From: Mesorhizobium sp. C432A
Lineage (GTDB): Bacteria > Pseudomonadota > Alphaproteobacteria > Rhizobiales > Rhizobiaceae
Length of the DNA: 64,000 nucleotides
Assembly: GCF_030323145.1 (NCBI RefSeq)
Contig: NZ_CP100470.1
Coordinates: forward strand, 5,559,001-5,623,000
Direction: 5' to 3'
The notes under the pieces are model-generated. The model did no database searches and had not been told where the DNA came from. It was given only the letters and a program-made list of their open reading frames with translations. The position numbers and the translations under genes were made by a program. Below, one piece after another: positions 37,026-46,717 of this stretch (position 1 is its first letter; the number at the start of each line of letters is the position of its first letter).

Positions 37026-37408
37026 TGCCCCTGGTCCAGGCGGCCTTCGGCCGCCTTGTTGGCGTATTGAAGCGTCAGCAGCACACCCTTGATCAACCTC
37101 AGCGCCGTCAGGCACAGTCCCACCGCCAGCGGTATCCAGATGATGAAATGCAGCCAGAGCGGCGGGCTCAGCGTCACCTCCACCCACAGCGCCAGCCCCA
37201 CAACGATGAAGCCGATGATCAGGATGACGAACACCGCCGGGCCGTCGCCGGCATCGGCGTAGGAATAGTCGAGGCCGCAATTGTTGCAGCGCTTGCCGAC
37301 GGTGAGAAAGCCGGAAAACAGCCGTCCTTCGCCGCAGCGCGGGCAGCGTCCGTGCAGGCCGGCCGAGATCGGCTCGATGGGTGGCCAGATCGCCCTATCT
37401 TCACTCAT
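37022..37408 (-). CDS. DUF983 membrane protein with zinc-ribbon-like N-terminus
   Basis: 128 residues. Two CxxC pairs (GRCPRCGEGRLF and KRCNNCGLDY) near residues 22-44 form a probable zinc ribbon. They are followed by two membrane spans ('GPAVFVILIIGFIVVGLALWVEV' and 'FIIWIPLAVGLCLTALRLIKG'). DUF983 genes are regularly found in alphaproteobacterial oxidase operons. It is coupled to SURF1 by ATGA. Confidence 0.92.
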   Translation of the reverse strand: MSEDRAIWPPIEPISAGLHGRCPRCGEGRLFSGFLTVGKRCNNCGLDYSYADAGDGPAVFVILIIGFIVVGLALWVEVTLSPPLWLHFIIWIPLAVGLCLTALRLIKGVLLTLQYANKAAEGRLDQGQ

Positions 37409-37421
37409 GGATAGTCATGCT

Positions 37422-37532
37422 TTACGGCTCGATTTCGATCAGCGTTCCATCCGGCACCATAGTCCAGATTTGGTCCATGTCGCAGTCGGTAACCCCAATG
37501 CAGACCATCGGTCCAGTCGACCAATTGAAGCA
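37422..37532 (-). pseudogene. Probable relic of an L,D-transpeptidase (YkuD) C-terminus
   Basis: The last 36 codons before the TAA at 37422 read 'WSTGPMVCIGVTDCDMDQIW' followed by TMVPDGTLIEIEP. This resembles the end of YkuD-domain L,D-transpeptidases of rhizobia (DWTxGCIAVTN..MDEIW..VPDGTPIEI), including the catalytic Cys position. Upstream the frame loses similarity and runs into the ctaE gene in the wrong frame, so the rest of the gene is gone. The 'WSTG' to 'VCIG' spacing is slightly altered. A chance match seems unlikely but is untested. Confidence 0.55.
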
Positions 37533-37639
37533 GCCAGCCCGACCAGCCGTATCCGTTGGCCATTGATGGGCGCCGAAAAGACGAAAGGCGACCGCGTTGC
37601 CGCGACCGCCCTTCTGATTTGTCGGTTCGGTGAAAGCCG

Positions 37640-38521
37640 TCAGTGGCCTTCGATCACCGCGCCGACCGATCCCCAGACGTAGATCGATGCGAACAGGAAC
37701 AGCCAGACCACGTCGACGAAGTGCCAGTACCAGGCAGCCGCCTCGAACCCGAAATGCTGCTTGGGCGTGAAGTCGCCTTTCCAGGCGCGGATCAGGCAGA
37801 CCAGGAGGAAGATGGTGCCGATGATGACGTGGAAGCCATGGAAGCCGGTCGCCATGAAGAAGGTGGCGCCGTAGATGGAATCCTTGAAGCCGAACGGAGC
37901 GTGCATGTACTCGTAGGCCTGCACCATGGTGAACAGCATGCCGAGGCCGACGGTCAGCACCAGGCCGTTGATCAGGCCCTTGCGGTCGCCATGGATAAGC
38001 GAATGGTGCGCCCATGTCACCGTGGTGCCCGACAGAAGCAGAATGATGGTGTTGTAGAGCGGCAGATGGAAGGGATCGAGGACTTCGAGACCCTTCGGCG
38101 GCCAGACGCCACCAGTGAAAGCGGTGCGGGCGTAATTCTGCACTTCGCTCGGAAACAGGCTGGCATCGAAATAGGCCCAGAACCAGGCAACGAAGAACAT
38201 CACTTCCGAAGCGATGAACATGATCATGCCGTAGCGCAGATGCAGCGACACGACGCGCGTGTGGTGGCCCTCATGCGCTTCCTTGATGGTGTCCGACCAC
38301 CAGGCAAACATCGTGTAGAGGACGATGACGAGGCCGATGAAGAACAGCCATGGATTGGCGATGTTGTGGCCGAAAATCGGGAAATCGCCGTTCTTGAGAT
38401 ACTGCATCAGGGCGACGCCGCCGACTGCAGTCACCAGTGCGCCTATCGACCCCAGGAAGGGCCACGGGCTCGGGTTGACGAGATGGTAGTCGTGTTGTGG
38501 TTTTGCGTGCGCGTCTGCCAT
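37640..38521 (-). CDS. ctaE: Cytochrome c oxidase subunit III
   Basis: 293 residues, seven predicted membrane spans. Family motifs: '[19 protein letters not shown]', '[39 protein letters not shown]', '[22 protein letters not shown]' and '[16 protein letters not shown]'. It is part of the aa3-type oxidase of the inner membrane. It starts 1 bp after the ctaG stop. Confidence 0.96.
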   Translation of the reverse strand: MADAHAKPQHDYHLVNPSPWPFLGSIGALVTAVGGVALMQYLKNGDFPIFGHNIANPWLFFIGLVIVLYTMFAWWSDTIKEAHEGHHTRVVSLHLRYGMIMFIASEVMFFVAWFWAYFDASLFPSEVQNYARTAFTGGVWPPKGLEVLDPFHLPLYNTIILLLSGTTVTWAHHSLIHGDRKGLINGLVLTVGLGMLFTMVQAYEYMHAPFGFKDSIYGATFFMATGFHGFHVIIGTIFLLVCLIRAWKGDFTPKQHFGFEAAAWYWHFVDVVWLFLFASIYVWGSVGAVIEGH

Positions 38522-38522
38522 A

Positions 38523-39161
38523 TCAACCCCCGAGATTTGCTTCGGTATCTGAAACTTTGCTGCTGCTGTCCGGCGTCGATGACGCCACCGGCTTGTTCTT
38601 TTGGACCGGGAACATCGTGTAGGACAGGGTGATGGTCTTCAAGTCCTTCAGTTCCGGCACGTTGACGATATCGGGATCCACATAGAACACGACCGGCATG
38701 TCCAGCGTCTCGCCGGGCTTCAGCGTCGTGTCGGTGAAGCAGAAACACTCGACCTTGTTGAAGTAGGGGCCCGCCAGTTCCGGCTGCACGTTGAAGGTGG
38801 CGCGGCCGGTAACGGCGCGGTCGAACTTGTTGGTGGCGCTGTAATGCGCCTGCGTGGTCTCGCCGATCTTGATGGTGACCGAACGGGCGACCGGCTGGAA
38901 CTGCCACGGAATGCCGTTGGTGTTGGCGTCGAAGCGCACGGTGATGTCGCGGTCGAGGATGCGGCCGGCATATTGCTTTTCGGCGCGCTGCGTCGTGCCG
39001 CCATAGCCGGTAGCCTGGCAGAACATCTTGTAGAGCGGCACCGCGGCGTAGGCCATGCCGATCATGCCGCCGAAGAAGGCGACGCAGACCGCGGCGACGG
39101 CGCGGTTGGTGTTCTTCTTCCTGGGATCGGTCACGGTCTGGCGGGTCATCATCGGCCTCAT
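38523..39161 (-). CDS. ctaG: Cytochrome c oxidase assembly protein CtaG/Cox11
   Basis: 212 residues. One N-terminal span ('[23 protein letters not shown]') is followed by a periplasmic copper-delivery domain with '[15 protein letters not shown]' and the copper-binding '[15 protein letters not shown]' (CxC). It inserts CuB into subunit I. The ATG at 39161 overlaps the CoxF-like stop (ATGA); other in-frame ATGs lie 3 and 4 codons later. Confidence 0.95.
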   Translation of the reverse strand: MRPMMTRQTVTDPRKKNTNRAVAAVCVAFFGGMIGMAYAAVPLYKMFCQATGYGGTTQRAEKQYAGRILDRDITVRFDANTNGIPWQFQPVARSVTIKIGETTQAHYSATNKFDRAVTGRATFNVQPELAGPYFNKVECFCFTDTTLKPGETLDMPVVFYVDPDIVNVPELKDLKTITLSYTMFPVQKNKPVASSTPDSSSKVSDTEANLGG

Positions 39162-39307
39162 CCGGTATGGCCGAATTTCACGATGGTCGCGACGTAGAAG
39201 ATGACGACCAGAATCGCCAGCGCGACGCCGATCGCCGCCGAACGGTTGCGCCGCGCCTTCTTCTGGCTTTCGGTCAGCGTGACCAGTTCAAGCTTCTTGT
39301 CGATCAT
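39158..39307 (-). CDS. coxF: CoxF-like small membrane protein of the oxidase operon
   Basis: 49 residues: [19 protein letters not shown], then a basic stretch, one membrane span ('[19 protein letters not shown]') and KFGHTG. The ATG at 39307 is 2 bp after the ctaB stop, with GGTGGAG 7 bp upstream; an ATG at 39313 would overlap the ctaB stop. Its TGA overlaps the ctaG start. Position, size and topology match the short CoxF proteins between ctaB and ctaG in alphaproteobacteria. An assembly role is assumed from context. Confidence 0.82.
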   Translation of the reverse strand: MIDKKLELVTLTESQKKARRNRSAAIGVALAILVVIFYVATIVKFGHTG

Positions 39308-39309
39308 GG

Positions 39310-40254
39310 TCATGCTCCACCGATGGCCAAAGCGCGACCGACGACACAGTCGGCAAGATAGATGGCGAAGATGGCGAAGAGGTAGAGCAGCGAATAGGCG
39401 AACAGAGCCTTGGCCGGCTTCATGACGCGGTCGCTATCGGTCATGCACACCACTTTCCAGGCATACCAGACGAAGCCGGCGCCGAGAGCGACTGACGCGA
39501 CGCCATAGAAGGCGGTGGCGAAACCGAGCACCCAGGGCAGCACGCCGATCGGCGCCAGGATCAGGGCGTAGGCAAAGATCTGGCGGCGGGTCGAGGCCTG
39601 GCCGGCAACGTTCGGCATCATCGGGATGCCAGCCTTGGCGTAGTCGTCGGACTTGAACAGCGCCAGCGCCCAGAAGTGCGGCGGCGTCCACAGGAAGATG
39701 ATCAGGAACAGGACGAGGCTTTCCAGGCTCACCGTTCCGGTCACCGCGGCCCAACCGATGACCGGCGGGATGGCGCCGGCGGCGCCGCCGATGACGATGT
39801 TCTGCGGCGTCGAGCGCTTCAGCCACATCGTGTAGACGACGGCGTAGAAGAAGATGGTGAAGGCAAGCAGCGCCGCCGACAGCCAGTTGACCAGTACGCC
39901 CAGCGTCATCACCGACAGCACCGAAAGCACAAGGCCGAAGCTCAGGGCTTCGCCGGGCAGGATGCGGCCGGAGGGTACCGGGCGGCCGGCGGTCCGGCTC
40001 ATTACTGCGTCGATGTCGGCGTCGTACCACATGTTGAGCGCACCAGAGGCGCCGGCGCCGATGGCAATGGCCAGGATGGCGATCACCGCCAGCAGCGGGT
40101 TGATGGTCACGGGCGCAGCGACCATGCCGACAAAGGCCGTGAACACCACCAGCGACATGACACGCGGCTTCAGCAGGGCGAAGAAATCGCCCGACGTGGC
40201 TTCCGACATGCGAAAGCCCGCTTCGTCAATCATTGGGTCGTCGACAAGGGCCAT
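39310..40254 (-). CDS. ctaB: Protoheme IX farnesyltransferase (heme O synthase)
   Basis: 314 residues, about nine membrane spans. It adds farnesyl to heme b, giving heme O for the oxidase. The prenyltransferase Asp-rich motif is '[19 protein letters not shown]', and the second conserved loop is '[26 protein letters not shown]'. ATG at 40254 ([14 protein letters not shown]) taken; no strong ribosome site is visible, and MIDEAGF (40233) is possible. Confidence 0.95.
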   Translation of the reverse strand: MALVDDPMIDEAGFRMSEATSGDFFALLKPRVMSLVVFTAFVGMVAAPVTINPLLAVIAILAIAIGAGASGALNMWYDADIDAVMSRTAGRPVPSGRILPGEALSFGLVLSVLSVMTLGVLVNWLSAALLAFTIFFYAVVYTMWLKRSTPQNIVIGGAAGAIPPVIGWAAVTGTVSLESLVLFLIIFLWTPPHFWALALFKSDDYAKAGIPMMPNVAGQASTRRQIFAYALILAPIGVLPWVLGFATAFYGVASVALGAGFVWYAWKVVCMTDSDRVMKPAKALFAYSLLYLFAIFAIYLADCVVGRALAIGGA

Positions 40255-40284
40255 GCGTACATAAGTCCAATAATTCCGTTGGCC

Positions 40285-40310
40285 GAAACCGCCGGCGGGC
40301 CGGCGGTTTC
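40285..40310 (-). terminator. Perfect hairpin between ctaD and ctaB
   Basis: 12-nt arms GAAACCGCCGGC and complement with a 2-nt nominal loop, 15 bp after the ctaD stop. There is no U-run. It may stabilise the ctaDC transcript or attenuate ctaB. Confidence 0.6.
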
Positions 40311-40324
40311 GTATTCGGGCTGCC

Positions 40325-41992
<1,668 letters not shown>

Positions 41993-42015
41993 CTAATTCT
42001 TGCTAACCCGCGGCA

Positions 42016-42912
42016 TCAATTGCCGGCGGCCGCTACCTTGTTGGTACCGTCGACCTCGGCCATCAGCGCCTTGTTGGCGCCGGGGAGGTCGGTCTTGGCT
42101 GCTGCCAGCCAGGTCTTGTACTGCGCATCGGATACGACGCGGACGGCGATCGGCATGAAGGCATGGTCCTTGCCGCAGAGCTGCGAGCACTGGCCGTAAT
42201 AGATGCCTTCCTTTTCCGCCTTGAACCACGTCTCGTTGGTGCGGCCGGGAACCGCGTCCATCTTGATGCCGAAGGCCGGAACGGCAAAGGAATGGATCAC
42301 GTCGGCTGCGGTAACCAGGACGCGCGTCATGGTGTTGACCGGCACGACCAGCTCGTTGTCGACCGCCAGCAGGCGCGGATAGACCTTCCGGTCTTCCTTG
42401 CCGATCGCGGCGCGGTCGGCGTCCTGCAGGATGGCCGAGTTGAAGGAGAGCGTGTTCTCGGTCTGGTACTCATAGTCCCAGTTCCACTGATTGCCCGTTA
42501 CCTTGACGGTCAGCTTGGCCTCTTCCGGCGGCGTGTACTGCGCCGTCAGCAGCTGGAACGAGGGAATGGCGATGAACAGCAGGACGACGACCGGCCCGAC
42601 TGTCCAGATGATCTCGATCAGCGTGTTGTGGCTGGTCTTGGACGGAACCGGGTTTTTGCTGGCGCGGAACCTGAAGATGCACCAGGCGAGAAGCGCCAGA
42701 ACCAAAGCAGTGATCGGGACGACGAACCACATCGTGTAGTTCCCGAACCACTCGATCTGCCGCATCATGTCTGTCGCCGGCGGCTGAAAAGTCATCTCCC
42801 ACGGCTGCGGCTGGGCCGCATGGGCGGAGGCACCGGCGAAAAATGCGGCGGCGGCGCCTGCCGTTGCCATCAATTTGGCGCTTGCTGGGAATTTTCTCAT
42901 CGCCCTCTTCAT
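42016..42912 (-). CDS. ctaC: Cytochrome c oxidase subunit II
   Basis: 298 residues. A signal peptide and two spans precede a periplasmic cupredoxin domain. The aromatic patch is 'TGNQWNWDYEYQ', and the CuA ligands are in 'DVIHSFAVPAFGIKMDAVPG' and 'YYGQCSQLCGKDHAFMPI'. It receives electrons from cytochrome c. ATG at 42912 taken; an alternative four codons later exists. It heads the oxidase run, 38 bp before ctaD. Confidence 0.96.
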   Translation of the reverse strand: MKRAMRKFPASAKLMATAGAAAAFFAGASAHAAQPQPWEMTFQPPATDMMRQIEWFGNYTMWFVVPITALVLALLAWCIFRFRASKNPVPSKTSHNTLIEIIWTVGPVVVLLFIAIPSFQLLTAQYTPPEEAKLTVKVTGNQWNWDYEYQTENTLSFNSAILQDADRAAIGKEDRKVYPRLLAVDNELVVPVNTMTRVLVTAADVIHSFAVPAFGIKMDAVPGRTNETWFKAEKEGIYYGQCSQLCGKDHAFMPIAVRVVSDAQYKTWLAAAKTDLPGANKALMAEVDGTNKVAAAGN

Positions 42913-43275
42913 CTCCCGGTTCCTCGCGATCGCGACGCAAGAATATCGAACAATGCCGGGATGGGAATCCCGGACAGTCCCAAGGGTGGTTCAAACCATA
43001 CTCTATTTCCCTCCGCAAGAAAGGAGCGGGCGAAACCGTGCGGCATTTTTGCGCGCAAGTGCTGCCGCGCTGTTTCGACGGCCTCGTGGCCCGCGCGGGT
43101 CGTCGACAGACAGGCTATGCGGGCTTGTGTCCGGAATGCGCCCGACGGTCGCAATTCGGGCGAATTTGCTAGGGAAAAGCGCATTATTGCGCCTGCCGGG
43201 GCTGACCGGCGGTCGCCCTATCCTTTACTTGGCCTTGGCGCGGCTTAAAGTGCCGTGATTCGCAATGGAGCCGTC
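42913..43275. other. Divergent promoter region between ctaC and ialB
   Basis: 363 bp without a convincing gene. It should hold the promoter of the oxidase run on the minus strand and that of ialB on the plus strand. I could not identify a clear -35/-10 pair or operator. Confidence 0.6.
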
Positions 43276-43860
43276 ATGACCTCTTGGCTTTCGAGAAACG
43301 CCTGGCATTCGAAGAGCGCCTGGCATTCGAAAAGCGCTTGGCTTTCGAGAAGCGGGGCGAAGGTCGTTTTTCTCGCCGCCCTGATCGGTATCGGCTCGTC
43401 CGCAACCGGCGTCGCCAATGCAGCGCAGCCCAGCGGCACGGTCAAGTCAACGCATGGCGCGTGGTCGATCATCTGCGACACGCCGGCCGGCGCCACCTCG
43501 GAACAATGCGTGATGATGCAGAACGTCGTTGCCGAGGATCGCCCGGAAATGGGACTGTCCGTCGTCGTCCTGCGCACCGCCGACAACAAGGCCGAGATCC
43601 TGCGCGTGCTGGCGCCGCTCGGCGTTTTGCTGCCCAATGGCCTGGGCCTCAATGTCGACGGCAAGGATATCGGCCGCGCCTATTTCGTGCGCTGCTTCCA
43701 GGACGGCTGCTATGCCGAGGTCATTCTCGAAAAGCCGCTGCTCGATACGCTGAAGACCGGGACGTCGGCCACCTTCATCGTCTTCCAGACGCCGGAAGAA
43801 GGCATCGGCATCCCCGTCGACCTCAAGGGCTTCGCCGACGGTTTTGCCGCCCTGCCCTGA
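43276..43860 (+). CDS. Invasion-associated locus B (IalB) family exported protein
   Basis: 194 residues. An unusual N-terminus carries four hexapeptide repeats (W-L/H-S-R/K-N/S-A) ahead of a signal peptide ('VVFLAALIGIGSSATGVANAA'). The IalB domain follows: 'THGAWSIICDTPAGATSEQCVMMQNVV' and 'GKDIGRAYFVRCFQDGCYAEVILEKPLLD', with paired Cys. The family is periplasmic; Bartonella IalB is linked to erythrocyte entry, but in soil bacteria the role is unknown. ATG at 43276 with GGAG upstream; a GTG seven codons earlier is in frame. Confidence 0.88.
   Translation: MTSWLSRNAWHSKSAWHSKSAWLSRSGAKVVFLAALIGIGSSATGVANAAQPSGTVKSTHGAWSIICDTPAGATSEQCVMMQNVVAEDRPEMGLSVVVLRTADNKAEILRVLAPLGVLLPNGLGLNVDGKDIGRAYFVRCFQDGCYAEVILEKPLLDTLKTGTSATFIVFQTPEEGIGIPVDLKGFADGFAALP
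43285..43356 (+). repeat. Coding tandem repeat, four 18-bp units, in the ialB-like N-terminus
   Basis: Four 18-bp units starting TGGC(T/A)TTCGA(G/A). They encode WLSRNA, WHSKSA, WHSKSA and WLSRSG in the positively charged n-region before the signal-peptide hydrophobic core. Confidence 0.88.
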
Positions 43861-43931
43861 GCTTGATGCTTGCGAAACCGTTTCCTGACGCACAATTCCC
43901 ACGGGTTTGATTGTTGGCTGTGGGGGTCATC

Positions 43932-44399
43932 ATGCGTGCTTTTTCTTTGCTTTTTTCGACCGGTCTGATCCTGACCGGCGCCGTTTCCGTCGCCTTTGCC
44001 GAGGATACCGAAATCATCACGGCGCCCGATCCGGCCGTCATTTTCGAGCTTGCGAAAGGCTATGGCTCGGCCAAGATGGACAAGGATGACGGCGGTGATC
44101 CGATGATCTCCGGCCGGCTCCAGGGCATGAAATATGTGATCTACTTCTATGGCTGCGAAAACCATGAGAAGTGCAAGTCTATCCAGTTCTCCTCGGGCTA
44201 TACCGACCCCTTCACGGCCGACCAGGCCAATGAATGGAACAAGAAATACCGCTGGGTGAAGGCCTTTTCCGGTGATGGCTCGAACTTCAAGATGGATGTC
44301 AGCTTCAGGGGCGGCATCACTAGGGCCAATCTTGAGGAACAGTTCTCGAACTGGGACTCCATGACCAGCGACATCAACGAGTTCGTGAACGAGAAATAG
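43932..44399 (+). CDS. Exported YbjN-domain protein
   Basis: 155 residues. A signal peptide (MRAFSLLFSTGLILTGAVSV, cleaved after AFA) is followed by a YbjN domain: 'LAKGYGSAKMDKDDGGDPMISGRLQGMKYVIYFYGCE', 'CKSIQFSSGYTD', 'WNKKYRWVKAFSGDG'. YbjN domains resemble type III secretion chaperones, but exported versions have no known activity. The ATG at 43932 is preferred over one seven codons upstream because it fits the signal peptide. Confidence 0.82.
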   Translation: MRAFSLLFSTGLILTGAVSVAFAEDTEIITAPDPAVIFELAKGYGSAKMDKDDGGDPMISGRLQGMKYVIYFYGCENHEKCKSIQFSSGYTDPFTADQANEWNKKYRWVKAFSGDGSNFKMDVSFRGGITRANLEEQFSNWDSMTSDINEFVNEK

Positions 44400-44507
44400 G
44401 CCGCGAGCATTCCACTGGCCGGCTGCGAATCTTCATTGCGGATTGTGCAGGCGCGTCTTCGCGCCTACATCGTGGCAACAACCATTCCTCCTGTGAACGG
44501 ACCTGCC

Positions 44508-45920
44508 ATGAACAGCCTGATCGGCCAATTCGACATTTCAGACGATCGCATCAAAGAGATCGTCGCCGAGACCCTCAACGGCGCCGATGACGGCGAGCTG
44601 TTCCTCGAATACAGCGAGAGCGAAGCGCTGATGTTCGACAATGGCAAGCTGAAGACCGCCAATTTCAACACCGACCAGGGTTTCGGCCTGCGCGCGGTGG
44701 CCGGCGAGGCCAGCGGCTACGCCCATTCCAGCGATCTTTCCGAGGCCTCACTGCTGCGTGCGGCGGACGCCGTCTCGACCGTCAAGGGCGGCTACTCCGG
44801 CACGCTTGCCGCGGCCCCTGCCCGGACCAACCGCCATCTCTATGGCGACGAGAACCCGATCCCCTCGCCTTCCTTCGAGGTCAAGGCCAAGCTGTTGCAG
44901 GAGATCGACGCCTGGCTGCGGGCCGAGGATCCGCGTGTGCGCCAGGTGACGGCCTCGCTCGCGGCGTCCTGGCAGCATGTCGAGATCGTGCGCGCCGATG
45001 GCCAGATGGTGCGCGACATCCGCCCGCTGGTCCGCATCAACGTTTCGGTCGTGGTCGGCGACGGCGACCGCCAGGAGAGCGGCTCCTATGGCATGGGCGG
45101 GCGCAAGGCGTTCGGCGAGTTCCTGATCGAGGAGAGCTGGAAGCATGCCGCCAAGGAGGCGCTGCGCCAAGCCCTGGTCAATCTCGAAGCCATCCCGGCG
45201 CCGGCCGGCACCTTCGACATCGTGCTGTCCAGCGGCTGGCCGGGCGTCATGCTGCATGAGGCCGTCGGCCACGGGCTGGAGGGCGACTTCAACCGCAAGA
45301 AGACCTCAGCCTTTGCCGGCTTGCTTGGCCAGCAGGTCGCGGCCAAGGGCGTCACCGTGGTCGATGACGGCACCATGCCCGAGCGGCGCGGCTCACTCAC
45401 CGTCGATGATGAAGGCACGCCCTCGGCCCGCAACGTGCTGATCGAGGACGGCAAGCTCGTCGGCTACATGCAGGACCGCCAGAACGCCCGGCTGATGGGT
45501 ATGAAGGCGACCGGCAATGGCCGGCGCGAAGGCTATGCGCACCAGCCGATGCCGCGCATGACCAACACCTACATGACTGCTGGCGACATGGAGCCGGACG
45601 AGATCATCGCCTCGGTCAAGAACGGCATCTATGCCGTCTCCTTCGGCGGCGGCCAGGTCGACATCACCTCGGGCAAGTTCGTGTTCGGCTGCACCGAGGC
45701 CTACATGATCGAGAACGGCAAGGTGACCCAGCCGATCAAGGGCGCCATGCTGATCGGCAACGGGCCGGATGCCATGCACCGTGTGTCGATGATCGGCAAC
45801 GACATGAAGCTCGACAACGGCATCGGCATGTGCGGCAAGGCCGGACAGGGCGTGCCAGTCGGCGTCGGCCAGCCGCATCTCAGGATGAACCAGATGACGG
45901 TCGGCGGCACCAGGGTTTGA
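44508..45920 (+). CDS. tldD: Metalloprotease TldD
   Basis: 470 residues. The zinc motif HExxxH is in 'VMLHEAVGHGLEGDF' near residue 250, the third ligand Cys in 'GKFVFGCTEAYMIENGKVT', with 'GQVDITSGKF' before it. TldD works with TldE/PmbA (not in this window) as a heterodimeric peptidase acting on small or unstructured peptides. The start is the ATG at 44508. Confidence 0.95.
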   Translation: MNSLIGQFDISDDRIKEIVAETLNGADDGELFLEYSESEALMFDNGKLKTANFNTDQGFGLRAVAGEASGYAHSSDLSEASLLRAADAVSTVKGGYSGTLAAAPARTNRHLYGDENPIPSPSFEVKAKLLQEIDAWLRAEDPRVRQVTASLAASWQHVEIVRADGQMVRDIRPLVRINVSVVVGDGDRQESGSYGMGGRKAFGEFLIEESWKHAAKEALRQALVNLEAIPAPAGTFDIVLSSGWPGVMLHEAVGHGLEGDFNRKKTSAFAGLLGQQVAAKGVTVVDDGTMPERRGSLTVDDEGTPSARNVLIEDGKLVGYMQDRQNARLMGMKATGNGRREGYAHQPMPRMTNTYMTAGDMEPDEIIASVKNGIYAVSFGGGQVDITSGKFVFGCTEAYMIENGKVTQPIKGAMLIGNGPDAMHRVSMIGNDMKLDNGIGMCGKAGQGVPVGVGQPHLRMNQMTVGGTRV

Positions 45921-45967
45921 GCGAGGAGACGTCGGCGGGCTTGAATAGTTCCCCTCACAGGGATATC

Positions 45968-45992
45968 TTACCTTTGTCTTACACAAGGGTAA
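45968..45992. promoter_or_regulatory. Palindromic operator candidate of the toxin-antitoxin pair
   Basis: 10-nt arms TTACCTTTGT and ACAAGGGTAA (one mismatch) with a 5-nt spacer end 7 bp before the antitoxin ATG. The position fits autorepression by the AbrB-type antitoxin. Confidence 0.6.
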
Positions 45993-45999
45993 TACCGCA

Positions 46000-46275
46000 A
46001 TGGGTGCAATAGAAAAGCTTATAACGACCGTCTCGACCAAGGGACAAGTCATCCTGCCCAGCGCTATCCGCAAGCGGAGGGACTGGGGCGCGGGCACGCG
46101 CCTGCAGGTCGAAGACACACCGGACGGTGTACTTTTGAGACCGGCGCCTGCCTTTGCCCCGACACGACCAGAAGATGTCTTTGGTGTCCTGCCGCACAGT
46201 GGCAGACCGAAGACCTTGGAGGAGATGGACGCGGCCGTCCTTGCTGAAGCACGGCGGCGCCATGCTCGCGATTGA
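46000..46275 (+). CDS. AbrB/SpoVT-type antitoxin (VapB-like)
   Basis: 91 residues. The swapped-hairpin AbrB DNA-binding motif is at the N-terminus: 'TTVSTKGQVILPSAIRKRRDWGAGTRLQVED'. The C-terminal half probably wraps the toxin. It overlaps the PIN toxin gene by 14 bp, the usual TA arrangement with antitoxin first. Confidence 0.9.
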   Translation: MGAIEKLITTVSTKGQVILPSAIRKRRDWGAGTRLQVEDTPDGVLLRPAPAFAPTRPEDVFGVLPHSGRPKTLEEMDAAVLAEARRRHARD

Positions 46276-46651
46276 TACCAACGTTGTCGTCAGGTATCTG
46301 ACGAACGACGATCCCGAGCAGTCCCCGCGAGCCCGGCGGCTGATCGACGGTCAGCCCGTTTTCGTCGCCGTCACGGTGATCCTGGAGGCTGAGTGGGTGC
46401 TGCGCAGCGGCTATGGTTATGATCAGGCCTCGATCGTCAATGCACTGCGGGTGTTCGGCGGGCTTCCCACTGTCGAGATAGAGGATGCTGCGATGGTCTC
46501 TTCCGCGGTCGATCTAGCCGAGACGGGAATGGATTTCGCCGATGCGCTCCATCTGGGCAAGTCCTCGCACTGCTCAGCATTTGTGTCCTTCGACCGTAAG
46601 TTCATCAAGGCCGCACAAGCGGCCGGGTACGAAAGCGTTCGCGAAGGCTAG
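46262..46651 (+). CDS. PIN-domain toxin (VapC-like ribonuclease)
   Basis: 129 residues. The acidic PIN residues are visible: Asp in 'MLAIDTNVVVRYL' (5), Glu in 'VILEAEWVLRSGYGY' (about 40), Asp in 'GMDFADALHL' (about 95-98) and Asp in 'FVSFDRKFIK'. VapC toxins cut specific RNAs, often initiator tRNA or rRNA, when the antitoxin is degraded. All four catalytic acids look intact. Confidence 0.92.
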   Translation: MLAIDTNVVVRYLTNDDPEQSPRARRLIDGQPVFVAVTVILEAEWVLRSGYGYDQASIVNALRVFGGLPTVEIEDAAMVSSAVDLAETGMDFADALHLGKSSHCSAFVSFDRKFIKAAQAAGYESVREG

Positions 46652-46717
46652 TTTGCCAGCCGGCTACGTCTTGCGGGGGGCGGCAAACTCAAGCACGGCC
46701 TTGTGAAAATCGGCGGA

